Origin: RYN-431 sp036388295
GTDB taxonomy: Bacteria > Planctomycetota > Phycisphaerae > Tepidisphaerales > Tepidisphaeraceae
Direction: 5' to 3'
Assembly (NCBI GenBank): GCA_036388295.1
Contig: DASVSC010000056.1
Span: 1 to 36,854 of the forward strand
Length of the DNA stretch: 36,854 nt
Both the position numbers and the translations under genes were made by a program. Below the pieces are notes generated by a model, which worked only from the letters and a program-made list of their open reading frames with translations, was not told the DNA's origin and ran no database searches. How positions within the stretch are numbered: position 1 is the stretch's first letter; each line of letters begins with the position of its first letter. Positions 14,933 through 23,451 of this stretch are shown here, piece after piece.

Positions 14933-15276
14933 AGGATTAGGGGTTTCCCCAGTTATGGATGGCCGCAGCTGATTTTTGACTTTTGGCTCTGCCTTGGAGC
15001 AGTTGCAACAAGTCGTATCGCGATTAAAGGCTAGGCCGTGGCTGCCGGACCGGAAGATAAGCACCGAGATCGGTTTGTTAACGGAACGCATATGCACCAC
15101 GGGAAGCCTTATGGCCTGCTCATCACCGACAGTAAGCAAAAATGACCCCACCAGGCCGCACTCGCAAGTACAGCCGGGTCGAGTCATCGTCATTCGTGTA
15201 TCAGCCGTATAATCCTTGCACGAATGTTGTGCCTGCCTCTAGTTCGCTGCCGGGTGTCGAAGCTCCTCGATGTTAG
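14927..15276. other. Non-coding or decayed stretch at the left edge of the element
   Basis: No supported gene here. Only short frames are open on either strand and none has a recognisable domain or ribosome binding site. The base composition is less GC-rich than the flanks. It probably contains the left end of the decayed element, but no attachment-site copy of the tRNA was found. Confidence 0.5.
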
Positions 15277-15423
15277 AACCCGGACAACAGGAAGCCCGGC
15301 CGTCAGGCGTTCATCGGCCGAAAGACGATTGCCAAGGTTCTCGACGCCTCCCCTGACGATGAGTGGCGGGTCATTGTCGCCCTGGCCCGTTACGGCGGCC
15401 TCCGGGCTCCGTCGGAACTCTTA
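15277..15423 (+). pseudogene. Tyrosine recombinase (phage integrase) fragment
   Basis: Between an in-frame TAG (15274) and a junction near 15420 the frame reads RKPGRQAFIGRKTIAKVLDA followed by DDEWRVIVALARYGGLRAPS. This is the region around the first catalytic arginine of tyrosine integrases (ALxRYGGLRxPSEL, as in planctomycete elements). The rest of the catalytic domain (HxxR, Y) is missing; the frame passes directly into a different phage-type sequence, so the gene was truncated by deletion. Confidence 0.7.
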
Positions 15424-16164
15424 ACGAACGCTCAAATGCCTTGAAGGGTTTCAATGACAGCCTCGCTGCAGGCGTGAGCAAGAAGGATGCATTCTTTCTC
15501 GCCTTGGAGGACGCCGCCAAGAAGCTGCCGCTCATCGGCGGCATCGTGGGCGGTCTGTCAAACCTCGCAGCCGAACTCAACGGGGATGCTGACATGAGCC
15601 GGACGCGGGCCAAGAACGACCAGAAAGCCGTGGATAACGCGGCCATCACGAATCGCCTCGGTGCAATGCGTGATCGCGGAAAAAGCATAACGACGAACTC
15701 CGCAGCGGTCTAACCGGGCACAGAACGACGCTCGGCTTCGCGGCGCTGCCCTCGGCGACCGTGACGGTATCGCCGTTGCCAAGGTTCAGGCACAGGTCGA
15801 CTTCGAAGGCACCAATCGCGACCTGAACCAGCGGATGACTGGCCTAAAGCAGGGCAGCAACACCGGAAAGGTGGACGAGAAAAGCTACGACGACGCTGTC
15901 AGCAAAATTATCCAACTCCGCGAGGCTGCACAACAAAAGCTGATCGAGGACTTGGCCGCAGTCGATCGCCAAGAGTCTGCCCGCCGAGCAGAGGCGCTTA
16001 CGGAAGAAGTCAATCTTCGCAAGGCCAGCGAGGACGACCTGTTCAATGCCCGCCAAGCCATGCTCACTCGGGAAGGTCAGACTGGGCGTGGCGTCGCGAG
16101 ACGGTCTATGTGCGAAACGCGGTCGCGTGGCTTTATTGCGTTCAGTGGCTGCGATGGGAAGTGA
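15417..16164 (+). pseudogene. Frameshifted phage tail/tape-measure-like coiled-coil gene
   Basis: Two overlapping frames together form one protein-like sequence. The first, up to the stop at 15713, reads FNDSLAAGVSKKDAFFLALE then AAKKLPLIGGIVGGLSNLAA, a pattern seen in tail-length tape-measure proteins. The second, open from 15691, continues with FEGTNRDLNQRM, SYDDAVSKIIQLREAAQQKL and a charged coiled coil. A +1 frameshift around 15690-15710 separates them, and the N-terminal part is lost at the integrase junction. After about 16075 the sequence no longer looks like the same protein. The family assignment is by pattern only. Confidence 0.5.
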
Positions 16165-16267
16165 TGATTTGTACGAGAAATCTGTCAGACGCGATGACTG
16201 AGGAAGCCTTGTCGATCATCAACGAAATCTCGACAGGCGGGCGTCTTTGGACTGGACCGCTGAAGCT

Positions 16268-17038
16268 CTAGGGGGACTGCCCGCCCATCAACAACGGCAT
16301 GCCGGATTCGAGTAGCGGCTGATACTGCTGCACCTTGGCTAAAACTTTGTCCACGACGTGCAGATGCTGCTTGATGGCCCCCCAAATCGAACTCCGCTCA
16401 AGTTCCTCGCGCTTGCCCTTTTTGGTTTCTTCAGCATAGAGATAATGAGCATCGCCTAGCATTTGGACAAAAGCCGTGCGAAGCCCTCGTGGCCCTCGAA
16501 TCTTGTAGCGGGACAGCGCGTCTTCGCTCAGCCGAATTAGATCAAGCAAGATGTTACGAATCGACGGCGGTAGCTCCGATGCCTCGATGAGCGCCCGAAG
16601 ATTCGCCACCGATTCGCGGATCCCATCAATGTCTGATTGTTCAATCGCTTTGTCTTGTGGCAGGATCGTGGCCGCCATCTCGATCAACCCTTTTTCCGCT
16701 GCCGTGGGCTGCCGAAACTGGCTCTGCAAGCTTTGCGGATAGACTGACAGCGGAAGGTCAGTCAGGCTTGATATTAGAACATTTCGCGTCATCTCTGGCA
16801 TCCCAGGGCCCAGGATGTCGGTAGTGAACTCTTGGTACACCTGCTGGAGCAAACGTACGGCTTCGTAGCTGGCAGGCAAACGGTTATCCGATTGCTTCTG
16901 TGTGCCGAAATGCGCGGGAAACGTTTGGCTGATGTATTGCCCGGGATCAATGTCGCTAATCGCTGCCAGCAAGCGTCCCGCCGAGTTCTGATATTTCGGT
17001 TCTTTGATCACAAACTCCCTTTTGAAGTGAGCCGACAT
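16268..17038 (-). CDS. Orphan hypothetical protein inside the element remnant (256 aa)
   Basis: Not recognised. It is an intact, mostly helical, soluble protein with no signal peptide or membrane segment, and has visibly lower GC and different codon use from its neighbours, as expected for transferred DNA. ATG 17038 is chosen because GGAG lies 8 bases upstream; a TTG nine codons earlier is also open. Notable segments are EFVIKEPKYQNSAGRLLAAI near the N-terminus, PSIRNILLDLIRLSEDALSR in the centre, and a Leu/Val/Gln-rich C-terminal helix (HLHVVDKVLAKVQQYQPLLE) ending in MGG. As the only uninterrupted gene in a decayed element, it may be a cargo gene under selection, perhaps a defence or immunity gene, but nothing in the sequence proves this. 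Confidence 0.7.
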   Translation of the reverse strand: MSAHFKREFVIKEPKYQNSAGRLLAAISDIDPGQYISQTFPAHFGTQKQSDNRLPASYEAVRLLQQVYQEFTTDILGPGMPEMTRNVLISSLTDLPLSVYPQSLQSQFRQPTAAEKGLIEMAATILPQDKAIEQSDIDGIRESVANLRALIEASELPPSIRNILLDLIRLSEDALSRYKIRGPRGLRTAFVQMLGDAHYLYAEETKKGKREELERSSIWGAIKQHLHVVDKVLAKVQQYQPLLESGMPLLMGGQSP

Positions 17039-17066
17039 CCTGTCGCGCTCCACGCCTGCGGTCAAG

Positions 17067-17077
17067 CCAAGCTCATT
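17067..17077. repeat. 11-bp inverted copy of the tRNA-Lys 3' end
   Basis: CCAAGCTCATT here is the exact reverse complement of 17884-17894, which covers the tRNA-Lys acceptor end and the bases just after it. It lies between the orphan gene and the phage fragment. Its orientation is opposite to that expected of an attachment-site direct repeat, so it may be chance or mark an inversion. Confidence 0.35.
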
Positions 17078-17086
17078 TAATGCCGC

Positions 17087-17262
17087 AATCCTTACGACCT
17101 CAACGACGCGTTCTTCGCCAGTCTGAAGCGCATGGGCGACGAAGTGAAGGCCCTGCGTAAGTGGACGGCTAACTTCCGCGTGACGGGCGCGCAGGCTTTT
17201 ACGAACACGTCCGACGGGGCGAGCATCGCCATCCCGCCGGCGGCGAAGCCAGGGTCAACCAC
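17087..17262 (+). pseudogene. Phage structural-type protein fragment
   Basis: A short frame beginning NPYDLNDAFFASLKRMGDEV, then KALRKWTANF, NTSDGASIAIPPA. It resembles the small head/tail-associated proteins of planctomycete prophages in pattern (NPYD...F, LRK, N..DG..I.IPP). There is no start codon with a binding site, and it ends tail-to-tail against the RecE-like fragment near 17262, so it is a leftover piece. Confidence 0.4.
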
Positions 17263-17635
17263 TGTCGCGCCCCTCCTCGGCGGGCGTGATGGTGGGCTTG
17301 TGACCATTCTCGGTCAGCCACGCAGCCTTTGCCTGCTTATGAGCCGTGCTGTTGGGGTGTCCGTCGAAGGAAGGCATCACAAGGTAGTCTCTGGCGAATA
17401 ATGCCGGCTCTAAGACAGCCGCATGGAAGGCCGCCCCGAACGCCTGCGCCGGTGATGCGTCGGACGGGCGTGCCATGGCATAGGCTCCGGCCTTCGCTGA
17501 TTCGCGGAACGGTTCTAGGGTGTGCCAGTTGACCGCCGGCAGCGCCCGGTAGTCGTCAAAGGGCAGGTTGTGGACGCCCGGCCCGATGGCGACCTGCCAA
17601 GAGGTGGCCGTGATATCGGGTAGGGTCAGGTTCAC
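17255..17635 (-). pseudogene. RecE-like (PD-D/E-XK) exonuclease, N-terminal fragment
   Basis: The 126-residue frame matches the N-terminal region of phage exodeoxyribonuclease VIII-type proteins: PAQAFGAAFHAAVLEPALFA, YLVMPSFDGHPNSTAHKQAK and AAWLTENG are typical. The catalytic PD-(D/E)XK core, which should follow, is absent; the sequence turns to unrelated residues after TITPAEE. The GTG at 17635 overlaps by four bases the stop of a possible 42-residue basic frame (17632-17760), the usual packing of phage operons, but that small frame has no other support. Confidence 0.65.
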
Positions 17636-17885
17636 CGGCCACCCCCGTTGCGGGCGGACGGGCGGGAGCGAGATGGATTTTTAGCGGGGCGGGCGAATCG
17701 GGCGGGTAGGCGCAGGCGGGGGGCGGCAGACGCTGCCCCCTTCGGCCGGGCGTCTGACATAATGCGCGACATAAGGACGACCCACCGGAAGCCGCCTTTT
17801 TGGGCCGTTTCGGGGTAGTGTCCGGGTGTCAGTTCAGAGAGGCAAACAGGGGGAAAAGTAGCGATTGTGTTAGAGAAAACCCGAA

Positions 17886-17958
17886 TGAGCTTGGTGGGGT
17901 TCGAACCCACGACCCTGCGATTAAAAGTCGCATGCTCTACCAACTGAGCTACAAGCTC
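17886..17958 (-). tRNA. tRNA-Lys (TTT anticodon)
   Basis: On the minus strand a full cloverleaf is visible: a 7-bp acceptor stem GAGCTTG/CAAGCTC, D-arm AGCTCAGTTGGTAGAGC, anticodon loop CTTTTAA with TTT, T-arm GGGTTCGAACCCC and discriminator A. CCA is not encoded. A strong promoter lies 34 bases upstream. The 3' end faces the decayed mobile element. Confidence 0.97.
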
Positions 17959-17992
17959 GGGTCCCGGTCCGCTGAAACGGATCGGGCCGACC

Positions 17993-18021
17993 ATCATACG
18001 CGGCCCTATCGTCCGGCACAA
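17993..18021 (-). promoter_or_regulatory. Predicted promoter of tRNA-Lys
   Basis: Minus strand -35 TTGTGC (18016-18021) and -10 TATGAT (17993-17998) with 17-base spacing, 34 bases before the tRNA. The -35 is identical to that proposed for rpsA in this window. Confidence 0.6.
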
Positions 18022-18035
18022 CGTGACCTGCCGGC

Positions 18036-20867
18036 TCAGGGCGTCGGCTGGGAAGCAGGTTTTGTGGCCGGGCCGCCAGCGGGTTTTGGCGTTGCGATCA
18101 GCCGTACCGTGGTTTCCGGCCTTAAATACTTGGCCACCGTCGCGCGGACGGTTTCCTTGTCAAAGGTTTCAAAAACGCCGGGCAGCACCTTGAGGTCGGA
18201 CAGCGGGCGGTTGCGGTACCGGCTTTCCGAAATCTGTGTGAGCCACCAGGCCGGCTCGCGCATGGTGGTCGTGATTTCGGTCATGATCTGCCGCTTGGCC
18301 GTCGAAAGCTCGTCGTCAGTAGGACCGGTCTTGGCGAACGCGTTCAACATCTCCAGGACGGTGTCCGCGAGCTTCGCACTGTTGGCCGGGTCGGTCATGC
18401 TGCCGGCGGAGAACAGGCCGGTGCCGGGCAGGCCGCGGCCGGGCTGGTGTCGGGCGCCGATGCTGTAGACCAGCTGTTCCTTCTCACGAATGCGATCGAT
18501 CATTCGATTCGTCAGCACCTCGGCGGCGAGGGTCAGCGGGCGTCGGTCGAGGTTGTTTTCGTCACTGCCAATGAACCCGGAAACGGCGAGGGCCTGCGGC
18601 GTGACGCTGTCGAACGTGACGCTGGCTTCGAACGGGCCATTGCCGCGGTCGAGCTTGCGCAACGGGTTTAACGCATCAAACCCGCGTTCGCGCTTCGGCA
18701 GCGACCCGACGTACTGTGCGACCAGCGTCGTCGCCTGCTCGAGCGGAATGTCACCGACGACGGTCACCTCGATGGCCGATCCGCTGGCGATGCGCTTGAA
18801 CCACGCCTCGGCCGTTTCGCGCGTGGCCGCGTTAACGTTTGCGATCGTGAGCGGGCGGAAGCGGGGGTCGTTGCCGTAGACGGTGTTGGCGAGAATCCGT
18901 TGGAGTTGGCCGCGCGGTTCGCGCTCGTTTTTTGCAATCTCCTGTAGTTGCGCCTTCTTCCAATCCTCCACGACGGCCTGTTCCAGCCGGGCGTCGGTGA
19001 GCAGCGCGTGCGCCAACTGCAGGCCGGCGGGAAGGTCTTTGTTGCTGGCGGTCAGGCTCAACGCGAGCGAGTCGCGGCCGATGCCGCCTTCGATGCTGAC
19101 GGTCTTACCCGTCAGCAGGTCGGCGACTTCGGTGCTGGTAAACCGGCTGGTGGCGGGGCGGTCGAGCAGGCTGCCGGCCAGTTCGCTGACGCCCCGGTTC
19201 TGCTCGGTTTCTTCGAGCTGTCCGCCCGGCAGCACCAGGCTGACGAGCACGCGGTCTTTCTTGTAGTCGCTGAACTTGTGGTGCATCACCACGCCGTTGG
19301 CGAAGGTGGCGGTGGTGATTTTCAGATCAGCATCTGTTTCCTGCCCAGTCACCGTCCCGGGCACGAGTTCACCGGCCAGCAGGTCACCCGACGACCGCTG
19401 CGTCGCCGGCACTTCGGTCTGCGCGGACCACGTGGCTTCCGCGACCGTGAGCACGTCCGCGGGCGTCGGCACTTTGAGCCCCGGGCGGGCGGGGAGCGAC
19501 ACGACGTAGTCATAGGCGCGTGTGTCGAACGCCTCGGCGAAGAGCTGATCCAAGTCGATCGTTTTCAGGTCTGCCGTCGCGCGACGGAGCAGCGTTAGCT
19601 CCTGGGCCGCCGACAGGATCGGTTCGTCCATGCCGACTTTGCGGGCGATGCCGTTGATCACGCCCGTGGAGTCGCGCGTCGCTTCGGCGGTGACGGCCTG
19701 TTCGGCGTCGGCAAGCAGGCCGCGGACGATCAGCTTCGCTTCCTCGTCAGTGAATCCATGTTCCAGCGCGCGATCAACTTCGCCGATCAGGCCGGCCAAG
19801 ATTTTTTGCCAATCCTGCGGCTCGCCGGTTGCTTCGGCGCTGGCGGTGGTGACTTCGGTGAGGAAGGTGCCGATGTCCGCACTCGCTTCGCGGAACGGCG
19901 CTCGGCCGGCGGCGACCAGATTACGATAGCGGCGATTGACGATGCCGCTCGCTACGGCACGCAGCACGTCACGGCGGTATTGCTCGAACGTTCGCACGGG
20001 CGGCTCGCCGGCACCCAGCTTGGTGAGATCGACCGACGCGGCGACCATCTCGGCATCGGTGTACACGAACGCGCGCGGCTGCGTCGTCGGCTTCAATCCC
20101 GCCTGTTGCGGCTGGGTGGCGGGCGTGCGGGCGCTGATGCCACTGAGCCACTTCGTCGCGGCCGGCAATACGTCCTCGGGCTTGATGTCACCGACGACGA
20201 TCAGCGTCATGTTCTCCGGGCGGTACCACTTGTTGTAGTAGTCGCGAAAAGACGCCGCCGGGAATGCCTTGATCTGTTCGACATCTCCGATCACGTCGTG
20301 CGTGGCCAGTTTGGTGCCAGCGAAAACGTCGCGATAGGTCTGCTTGCGCACGCGCTGGCCGACGCCTTCGCGGGAACGATATTCCTCGAGAATGATCTTC
20401 CGCTCGTTTTCGATCTCGGCGTCCGAAAGGTTCAAGCCGCTGGCGTAGTCGCTGAAAATTTGGGCCGCCAAGTCGATCGTCTGGGGCTTGGTGTCGGGCA
20501 AGTTCAGCTTGTAGAGCGTTTCCCAAAGATTCGTATGCGCGTTGGTGTCGGCGCCGAAAGTCATGCCCAGGCTGCCCAGCAGCGGCAACAGCTTGCCGGG
20601 CGGGAAGTGCGTCGATCCGTTGAACGCCATGTGCTCCAGGAAGTGGGCCAAGCCGTTCTGGTCGTTGCTTTCGTTGAGCGCGCCGGTTTTGACGTGCAGG
20701 TACAGGTTCACGCGGCCGGGCGGATTGGCGTTGTGGCGGATGATGTACTTCAGGCCGTTGTCGAACTGGCCGTACACGTTGCCGTCGTCGCGCGGCAGCG
20801 GTTCGTCCGCGCGCAGCGGGGTCAGCGTCGACAGCAACACCAGCAGAACCGGAAACATTTTGTACAT
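18036..20867 (-). CDS. Exported M16 family zinc metalloprotease (pitrilysin type)
   Basis: A 943-residue protein made of two M16 peptidase halves. The N-terminal half has the inverted zinc motif HFLEH (75-79) in LAHFLEHMAFNGS, with the downstream glutamate region NERKIILEEYRSREG, so it is the active half. The C-terminal half keeps the fold (e.g. ASVTFDSVTPQALAV, REKEQLVYSIGARH) without the motif. A signal peptide covers roughly residues 4-20 (FPVLLVLLSTLTPLRA), so it acts outside the cytoplasm, degrading peptides or small proteins. ATG 20867 is chosen over an upstream TTG because AAGGAG lies 8 bases before it. A -10-like TATCAT (20889-20894) is just upstream. The C-terminal tail is Pro/Thr/Ala-rich. 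Confidence 0.94.
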   Translation of the reverse strand: MYKMFPVLLVLLSTLTPLRADEPLPRDDGNVYGQFDNGLKYIIRHNANPPGRVNLYLHVKTGALNESNDQNGLAHFLEHMAFNGSTHFPPGKLLPLLGSLGMTFGADTNAHTNLWETLYKLNLPDTKPQTIDLAAQIFSDYASGLNLSDAEIENERKIILEEYRSREGVGQRVRKQTYRDVFAGTKLATHDVIGDVEQIKAFPAASFRDYYNKWYRPENMTLIVVGDIKPEDVLPAATKWLSGISARTPATQPQQAGLKPTTQPRAFVYTDAEMVAASVDLTKLGAGEPPVRTFEQYRRDVLRAVASGIVNRRYRNLVAAGRAPFREASADIGTFLTEVTTASAEATGEPQDWQKILAGLIGEVDRALEHGFTDEEAKLIVRGLLADAEQAVTAEATRDSTGVINGIARKVGMDEPILSAAQELTLLRRATADLKTIDLDQLFAEAFDTRAYDYVVSLPARPGLKVPTPADVLTVAEATWSAQTEVPATQRSSGDLLAGELVPGTVTGQETDADLKITTATFANGVVMHHKFSDYKKDRVLVSLVLPGGQLEETEQNRGVSELAGSLLDRPATSRFTSTEVADLLTGKTVSIEGGIGRDSLALSLTASNKDLPAGLQLAHALLTDARLEQAVVEDWKKAQLQEIAKNEREPRGQLQRILANTVYGNDPRFRPLTIANVNAATRETAEAWFKRIASGSAIEVTVVGDIPLEQATTLVAQYVGSLPKRERGFDALNPLRKLDRGNGPFEASVTFDSVTPQALAVSGFIGSDENNLDRRPLTLAAEVLTNRMIDRIREKEQLVYSIGARHQPGRGLPGTGLFSAGSMTDPANSAKLADTVLEMLNAFAKTGPTDDELSTAKRQIMTEITTTMREPAWWLTQISESRYRNRPLSDLKVLPGVFETFDKETVRATVAKYLRPETTVRLIATPKPAGGPATKPASQPTP

Positions 20868-20918
20868 CGCCAAAACTCCTTAGCGGACATGATAGGGGCG
20901 GCGCATGGACGAAACAGG

Positions 20919-21854
20919 TCAGGGCACCAGCGGCTTAAAGCAATCGGCGGCCATGATGTCGGTGGTGATGACCTTGAGCGTTTTCAACTGGTCAATCAGC
21001 GTCTGCCATCGCTCGATCGTCATCACGCCGATGCCGTTCTGTTTCGTTTCGTCGTTTTCGATCAGCGGCTTCTGGGCGGCGGCGGAATCGGCGAACGTGG
21101 CCGTGTCCATCGTCGGGTTCAGGCCGTGCATCAGCGTGTTGGTGGCGGCCGGGTCTTCGAGGTATTTGCGCCACCCGCCGGCCACCGCTTCAACCATCAG
21201 CCGGACCTGCTCGTTGTTCGCCCTTAAATATTCCTCGGTCGTGGCCAGAACGGTGGCGTAGGGGTTGTAGCCGCTGTCGGCGATGAGGAACGTTGTCACG
21301 TCCAGCCCGTCCTTCTTTGCCGCCAGCGGCTCACTCGTCACGAAGCACTGCATGGCATACGTGTCGTCGGTTCGCAGCACACTCAAATCGCCGAACGGAG
21401 ACGGCACGATCTTCAGCTTATCGAAGCCGTACTTGTTCTTCAGAAAGTCGCTGTAGGGTAAGCCGGATTCCATGGCCAGTGTGCCGGGCGTTTTGAACAA
21501 ATCTTCCAGCGATTTCAAGCCGCGCTTGGACTGCGTGATCACGCCCTGCGGGTGTTTCTGATAGACGGCGAATAACGCCACGACCTTGATGCCCTGCTCC
21601 CGCGCCTTCGGAATCTCGTCGGCCGACACGACGGCGTAGGGCACCTTCCCCGCCCCCAGCAGCTCGATCGTCGGCGTGCCCGCGCCGCCCGGCCTCACGT
21701 CTACGTTCAACCCGTGCTTGGCATAGTCGGCGGCGTAGAAACCGCCGAACTGCGGTTCGGGCTTCCAGTTCAGTTGCAGCGTGACGGGCGCTTCTTCCTT
21801 CGAGCACCCGACGAATACGATCAGGCAAAGCAACAGCGGGAAAATACGTATCAC
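20919..21854 (-). CDS. ABC transporter substrate-binding lipoprotein, NMT1/ThiY-like
   Basis: Captures a small substrate outside the membrane for the importer encoded just upstream. It has a lipoprotein signal with lipobox VGC (Cys17) and then an NMT1/THI5-like domain: VTLQLNWKPEPQFGGFYAA near the start is the typical pyrimidine-precursor-binding family opening (WxPxxxxGGFYAA). Conserved blocks AGKVPYAVVSADEIPKAR and PYSDFLKNKYG follow. The length of 311 residues is normal. It starts with GTG, with GGAG inside the end of the permease gene. The probable substrate is a thiamine-pyrimidine precursor or related heterocycle by family, but nitrate/sulfonate-type ligands cannot be excluded. No TPP riboswitch was seen upstream of the operon. 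Confidence 0.9.
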   Translation of the reverse strand: MIRIFPLLLCLIVFVGCSKEEAPVTLQLNWKPEPQFGGFYAADYAKHGLNVDVRPGGAGTPTIELLGAGKVPYAVVSADEIPKAREQGIKVVALFAVYQKHPQGVITQSKRGLKSLEDLFKTPGTLAMESGLPYSDFLKNKYGFDKLKIVPSPFGDLSVLRTDDTYAMQCFVTSEPLAAKKDGLDVTTFLIADSGYNPYATVLATTEEYLRANNEQVRLMVEAVAGGWRKYLEDPAATNTLMHGLNPTMDTATFADSAAAQKPLIENDETKQNGIGVMTIERWQTLIDQLKTLKVITTDIMAADCFKPLVP

Positions 21855-21856
21855 AA

Positions 21857-22633
21857 TCAGGCTCCTTCGGTTCGTTCCGATGCGTGCCAGTGGCGCAGCG
21901 TCAGGCGCGCGACGGCATTGATCATCGCGAACATTGCGACGCCAAGCAATGACGTGACCAGCAGCGTGGCGAAGACTTTGTCGATCTTCCGCTGCTGCCG
22001 CGCGACCTGAATAAGGCCGCCGAGCCCACTGCCCGTGATGAACTCGCCGACGATCGCGCCAATGACCGACAGGCCGGCCGCTACGCGCAGGCCAGTGAAG
22101 ATTTGAGGCAGTGCGAACGGCAGCCGCAGTTTAACGAGCGCCGCGAGAGGCCGTGCCCGGTAGAGGCGGAACAAATCGACCAGCGGCGCGTCGACCGACA
22201 TCAGCCCGGACAACGTGTTGGCGATCACCGGAAAGACCGACGCGACGAAGGCAGACGCGATGACGGCCCCTTGGTCGAAGCCGAACCAGATGACCAGAAG
22301 CGGGGCGACGGCGATGATCGGCACGGTCTGGAAAAACACCGCGTACGGGTAGAACGCGCGGCGGACCAGACCGCCCGACGACAACGCGACAGCGACCACG
22401 ACGCCGACCGCGACACTGAGGCCGAAGCCGCGCAGCGCTGCGCTGGCCGTGGCCATGAACGCGCCGGCGATTTCGGCGAAGTTAGCCCCGAGCGATTTGA
22501 TGGCGTCCGACGGACGGGGGACCAGGAACGACGCGATCCATCCGGCGCGGACGGCGACTTCCAGCATCGCAAACACGCCGGCGAAAACGGTGAGTGGGGG
22601 CCAAGCGAGGTACGCGAGCCGACGCACGTTCAT
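21857..22633 (-). CDS. ABC transporter permease (SsuC/ThiX type)
   Basis: An inner-membrane channel subunit of 258 residues with about six transmembrane helices and the BPD_transp_1 fold. The EAA-type coupling loop is visible around LFRLYRARPLAALVKLRLPF and ALPQIFTGLRVAAG, followed by IGAIVGEFITGSGLGGLI, typical of taurine/sulfonate/pyrimidine importers. ATG 22633 overlaps the ATPase stop codon (ATGA), so translation is coupled; the frame stays open further upstream but that part lies within the ATPase gene. The downstream substrate-binding gene starts 2 bases after its stop. Confidence 0.92.
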   Translation of the reverse strand: MNVRRLAYLAWPPLTVFAGVFAMLEVAVRAGWIASFLVPRPSDAIKSLGANFAEIAGAFMATASAALRGFGLSVAVGVVVAVALSSGGLVRRAFYPYAVFFQTVPIIAVAPLLVIWFGFDQGAVIASAFVASVFPVIANTLSGLMSVDAPLVDLFRLYRARPLAALVKLRLPFALPQIFTGLRVAAGLSVIGAIVGEFITGSGLGGLIQVARQQRKIDKVFATLLVTSLLGVAMFAMINAVARLTLRHWHASERTEGA

Positions 22634-23451
22634 AAGCGTTCTCCGCGTTCGAGGGCCTGAAACAAAAGGCGTGCTTCGGCGGCGAACGCGGCGGACGTCC
22701 GCAGGGCCGCGTCGCGTGACGACGGCATCGCCATCACATGATCCAGCATCACCCGCGCCGGTCGCCGGGAGAGAACGATGACGCGGTCGGCGAGGTAGGC
22801 CGCCTCTTGAATGGAGTGTGTCACGAACAAAATGGTCATGCCCGTTCGTTGCCACAGCCCGCGCAGCAGGTCGTCGAGTTGTTGCCGCGTGATTTCGTCC
22901 AGAGCGGCAAACGGTTCGTCCAACAGCAGCAGATTCGGCCGGCCGACAAGGGCTCGGGCGAGTGACACGCGCATCCGCATGCCGCCGGACAGTTGGGCGG
23001 GATACATCGCACCGAACTCACTTAGGCCGACGAGGTTCAGGGCTTCGGCGGCGCGGTCGTCCCGTTGGTTCGCGGGCAATCGAGCAAGCTCAAGCGGGAG
23101 CGCCACGTTATCAATTACGTTTCGCCACGGCAGCAGGTGCGCATCCTGGAATACGTAGCCGACGCCGCCGGCCGAAACGTCCACGCGGCCGCGGGTCGGC
23201 CGGTCCAGGCCGGCGATCATGCGCAGCAACGTGCTTTTCCCGCAGCCGCTCGGCCCGAGCAGGGCCAGGAATTGGCCGGCGGGAATACTGATCGACAGGC
23301 CGTCTACCGCGAGCAGGCCGTTGTCGAACTGCCGACTGGCGTCGTGGACGATCACACTCGCGGCGGCTGGTGGCTGTGGATCGGCTGGGGTCACGCTGGA
23401 ATCTTTCGCGGCCAAAAAATCACCAGGCGCCTGACTGCCGACGGGCTTCAC
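22630..23451 (-). CDS. ABC transporter ATP-binding protein (SsuB/ThiZ type)
   Basis: Energises the neighbouring permease. Walker A GPSGCGKST (66-74), Q-loop YVFQDAHLLPW, signature LSGGM (154-158), Walker B LLLLDEP (174-180) and the H-loop THS are all intact. At 273 residues it has about 30 extra N-terminal residues before the ATPase fold. The GTG at 23451 overlaps the upstream zinc-ribbon gene by 32 bases; later in-frame TTG and GTG codons (residues 13 and 20) would reduce or remove the overlap and may be the real start. Confidence 0.93.
   Translation of the reverse strand: MKPVGSQAPGDFLAAKDSSVTPADPQPPAAASVIVHDASRQFDNGLLAVDGLSISIPAGQFLALLGPSGCGKSTLLRMIAGLDRPTRGRVDVSAGGVGYVFQDAHLLPWRNVIDNVALPLELARLPANQRDDRAAEALNLVGLSEFGAMYPAQLSGGMRMRVSLARALVGRPNLLLLDEPFAALDEITRQQLDDLLRGLWQRTGMTILFVTHSIQEAAYLADRVIVLSRRPARVMLDHVMAMPSSRDAALRTSAAFAAEARLLFQALERGERL

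Larger units (their letters stand above)
14930..17885. mobile_element. Remnant of a prophage or integrative element beside tRNA-Lys
   Basis: A stretch of nearly 3 kb that abuts the 3' end of tRNA-Lys and contains only broken phage-type genes plus one intact orphan. In order: a tyrosine integrase piece, a frameshifted tail-type coiled-coil gene, an orphan gene on the minus strand, a short phage structural-type piece, and the N-terminal part of a RecE-like nuclease. Pieces meet abruptly (near 15420 and 17260), indicating several deletions. The tRNA 3' end is a classic integration target. Exact borders cannot be fixed because no direct repeat of the tRNA end was found on the far side. Confidence 0.65.

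Noticed and set aside
14930..15193. An 87-codon minus-strand frame at the left edge of the element
   Set aside because: No domain, no binding site, and several competing frames; treated as decayed DNA.
14927..17960. A direct repeat of the tRNA-Lys end marking a second attachment site
   Set aside because: No direct copy was found by eye; only an 11-bp inverted match at 17067-17077.
19758..21227. A 489-codon plus-strand frame
   Set aside because: It is antisense to the M16 protease and the substrate-binding protein, with no family features of its own.
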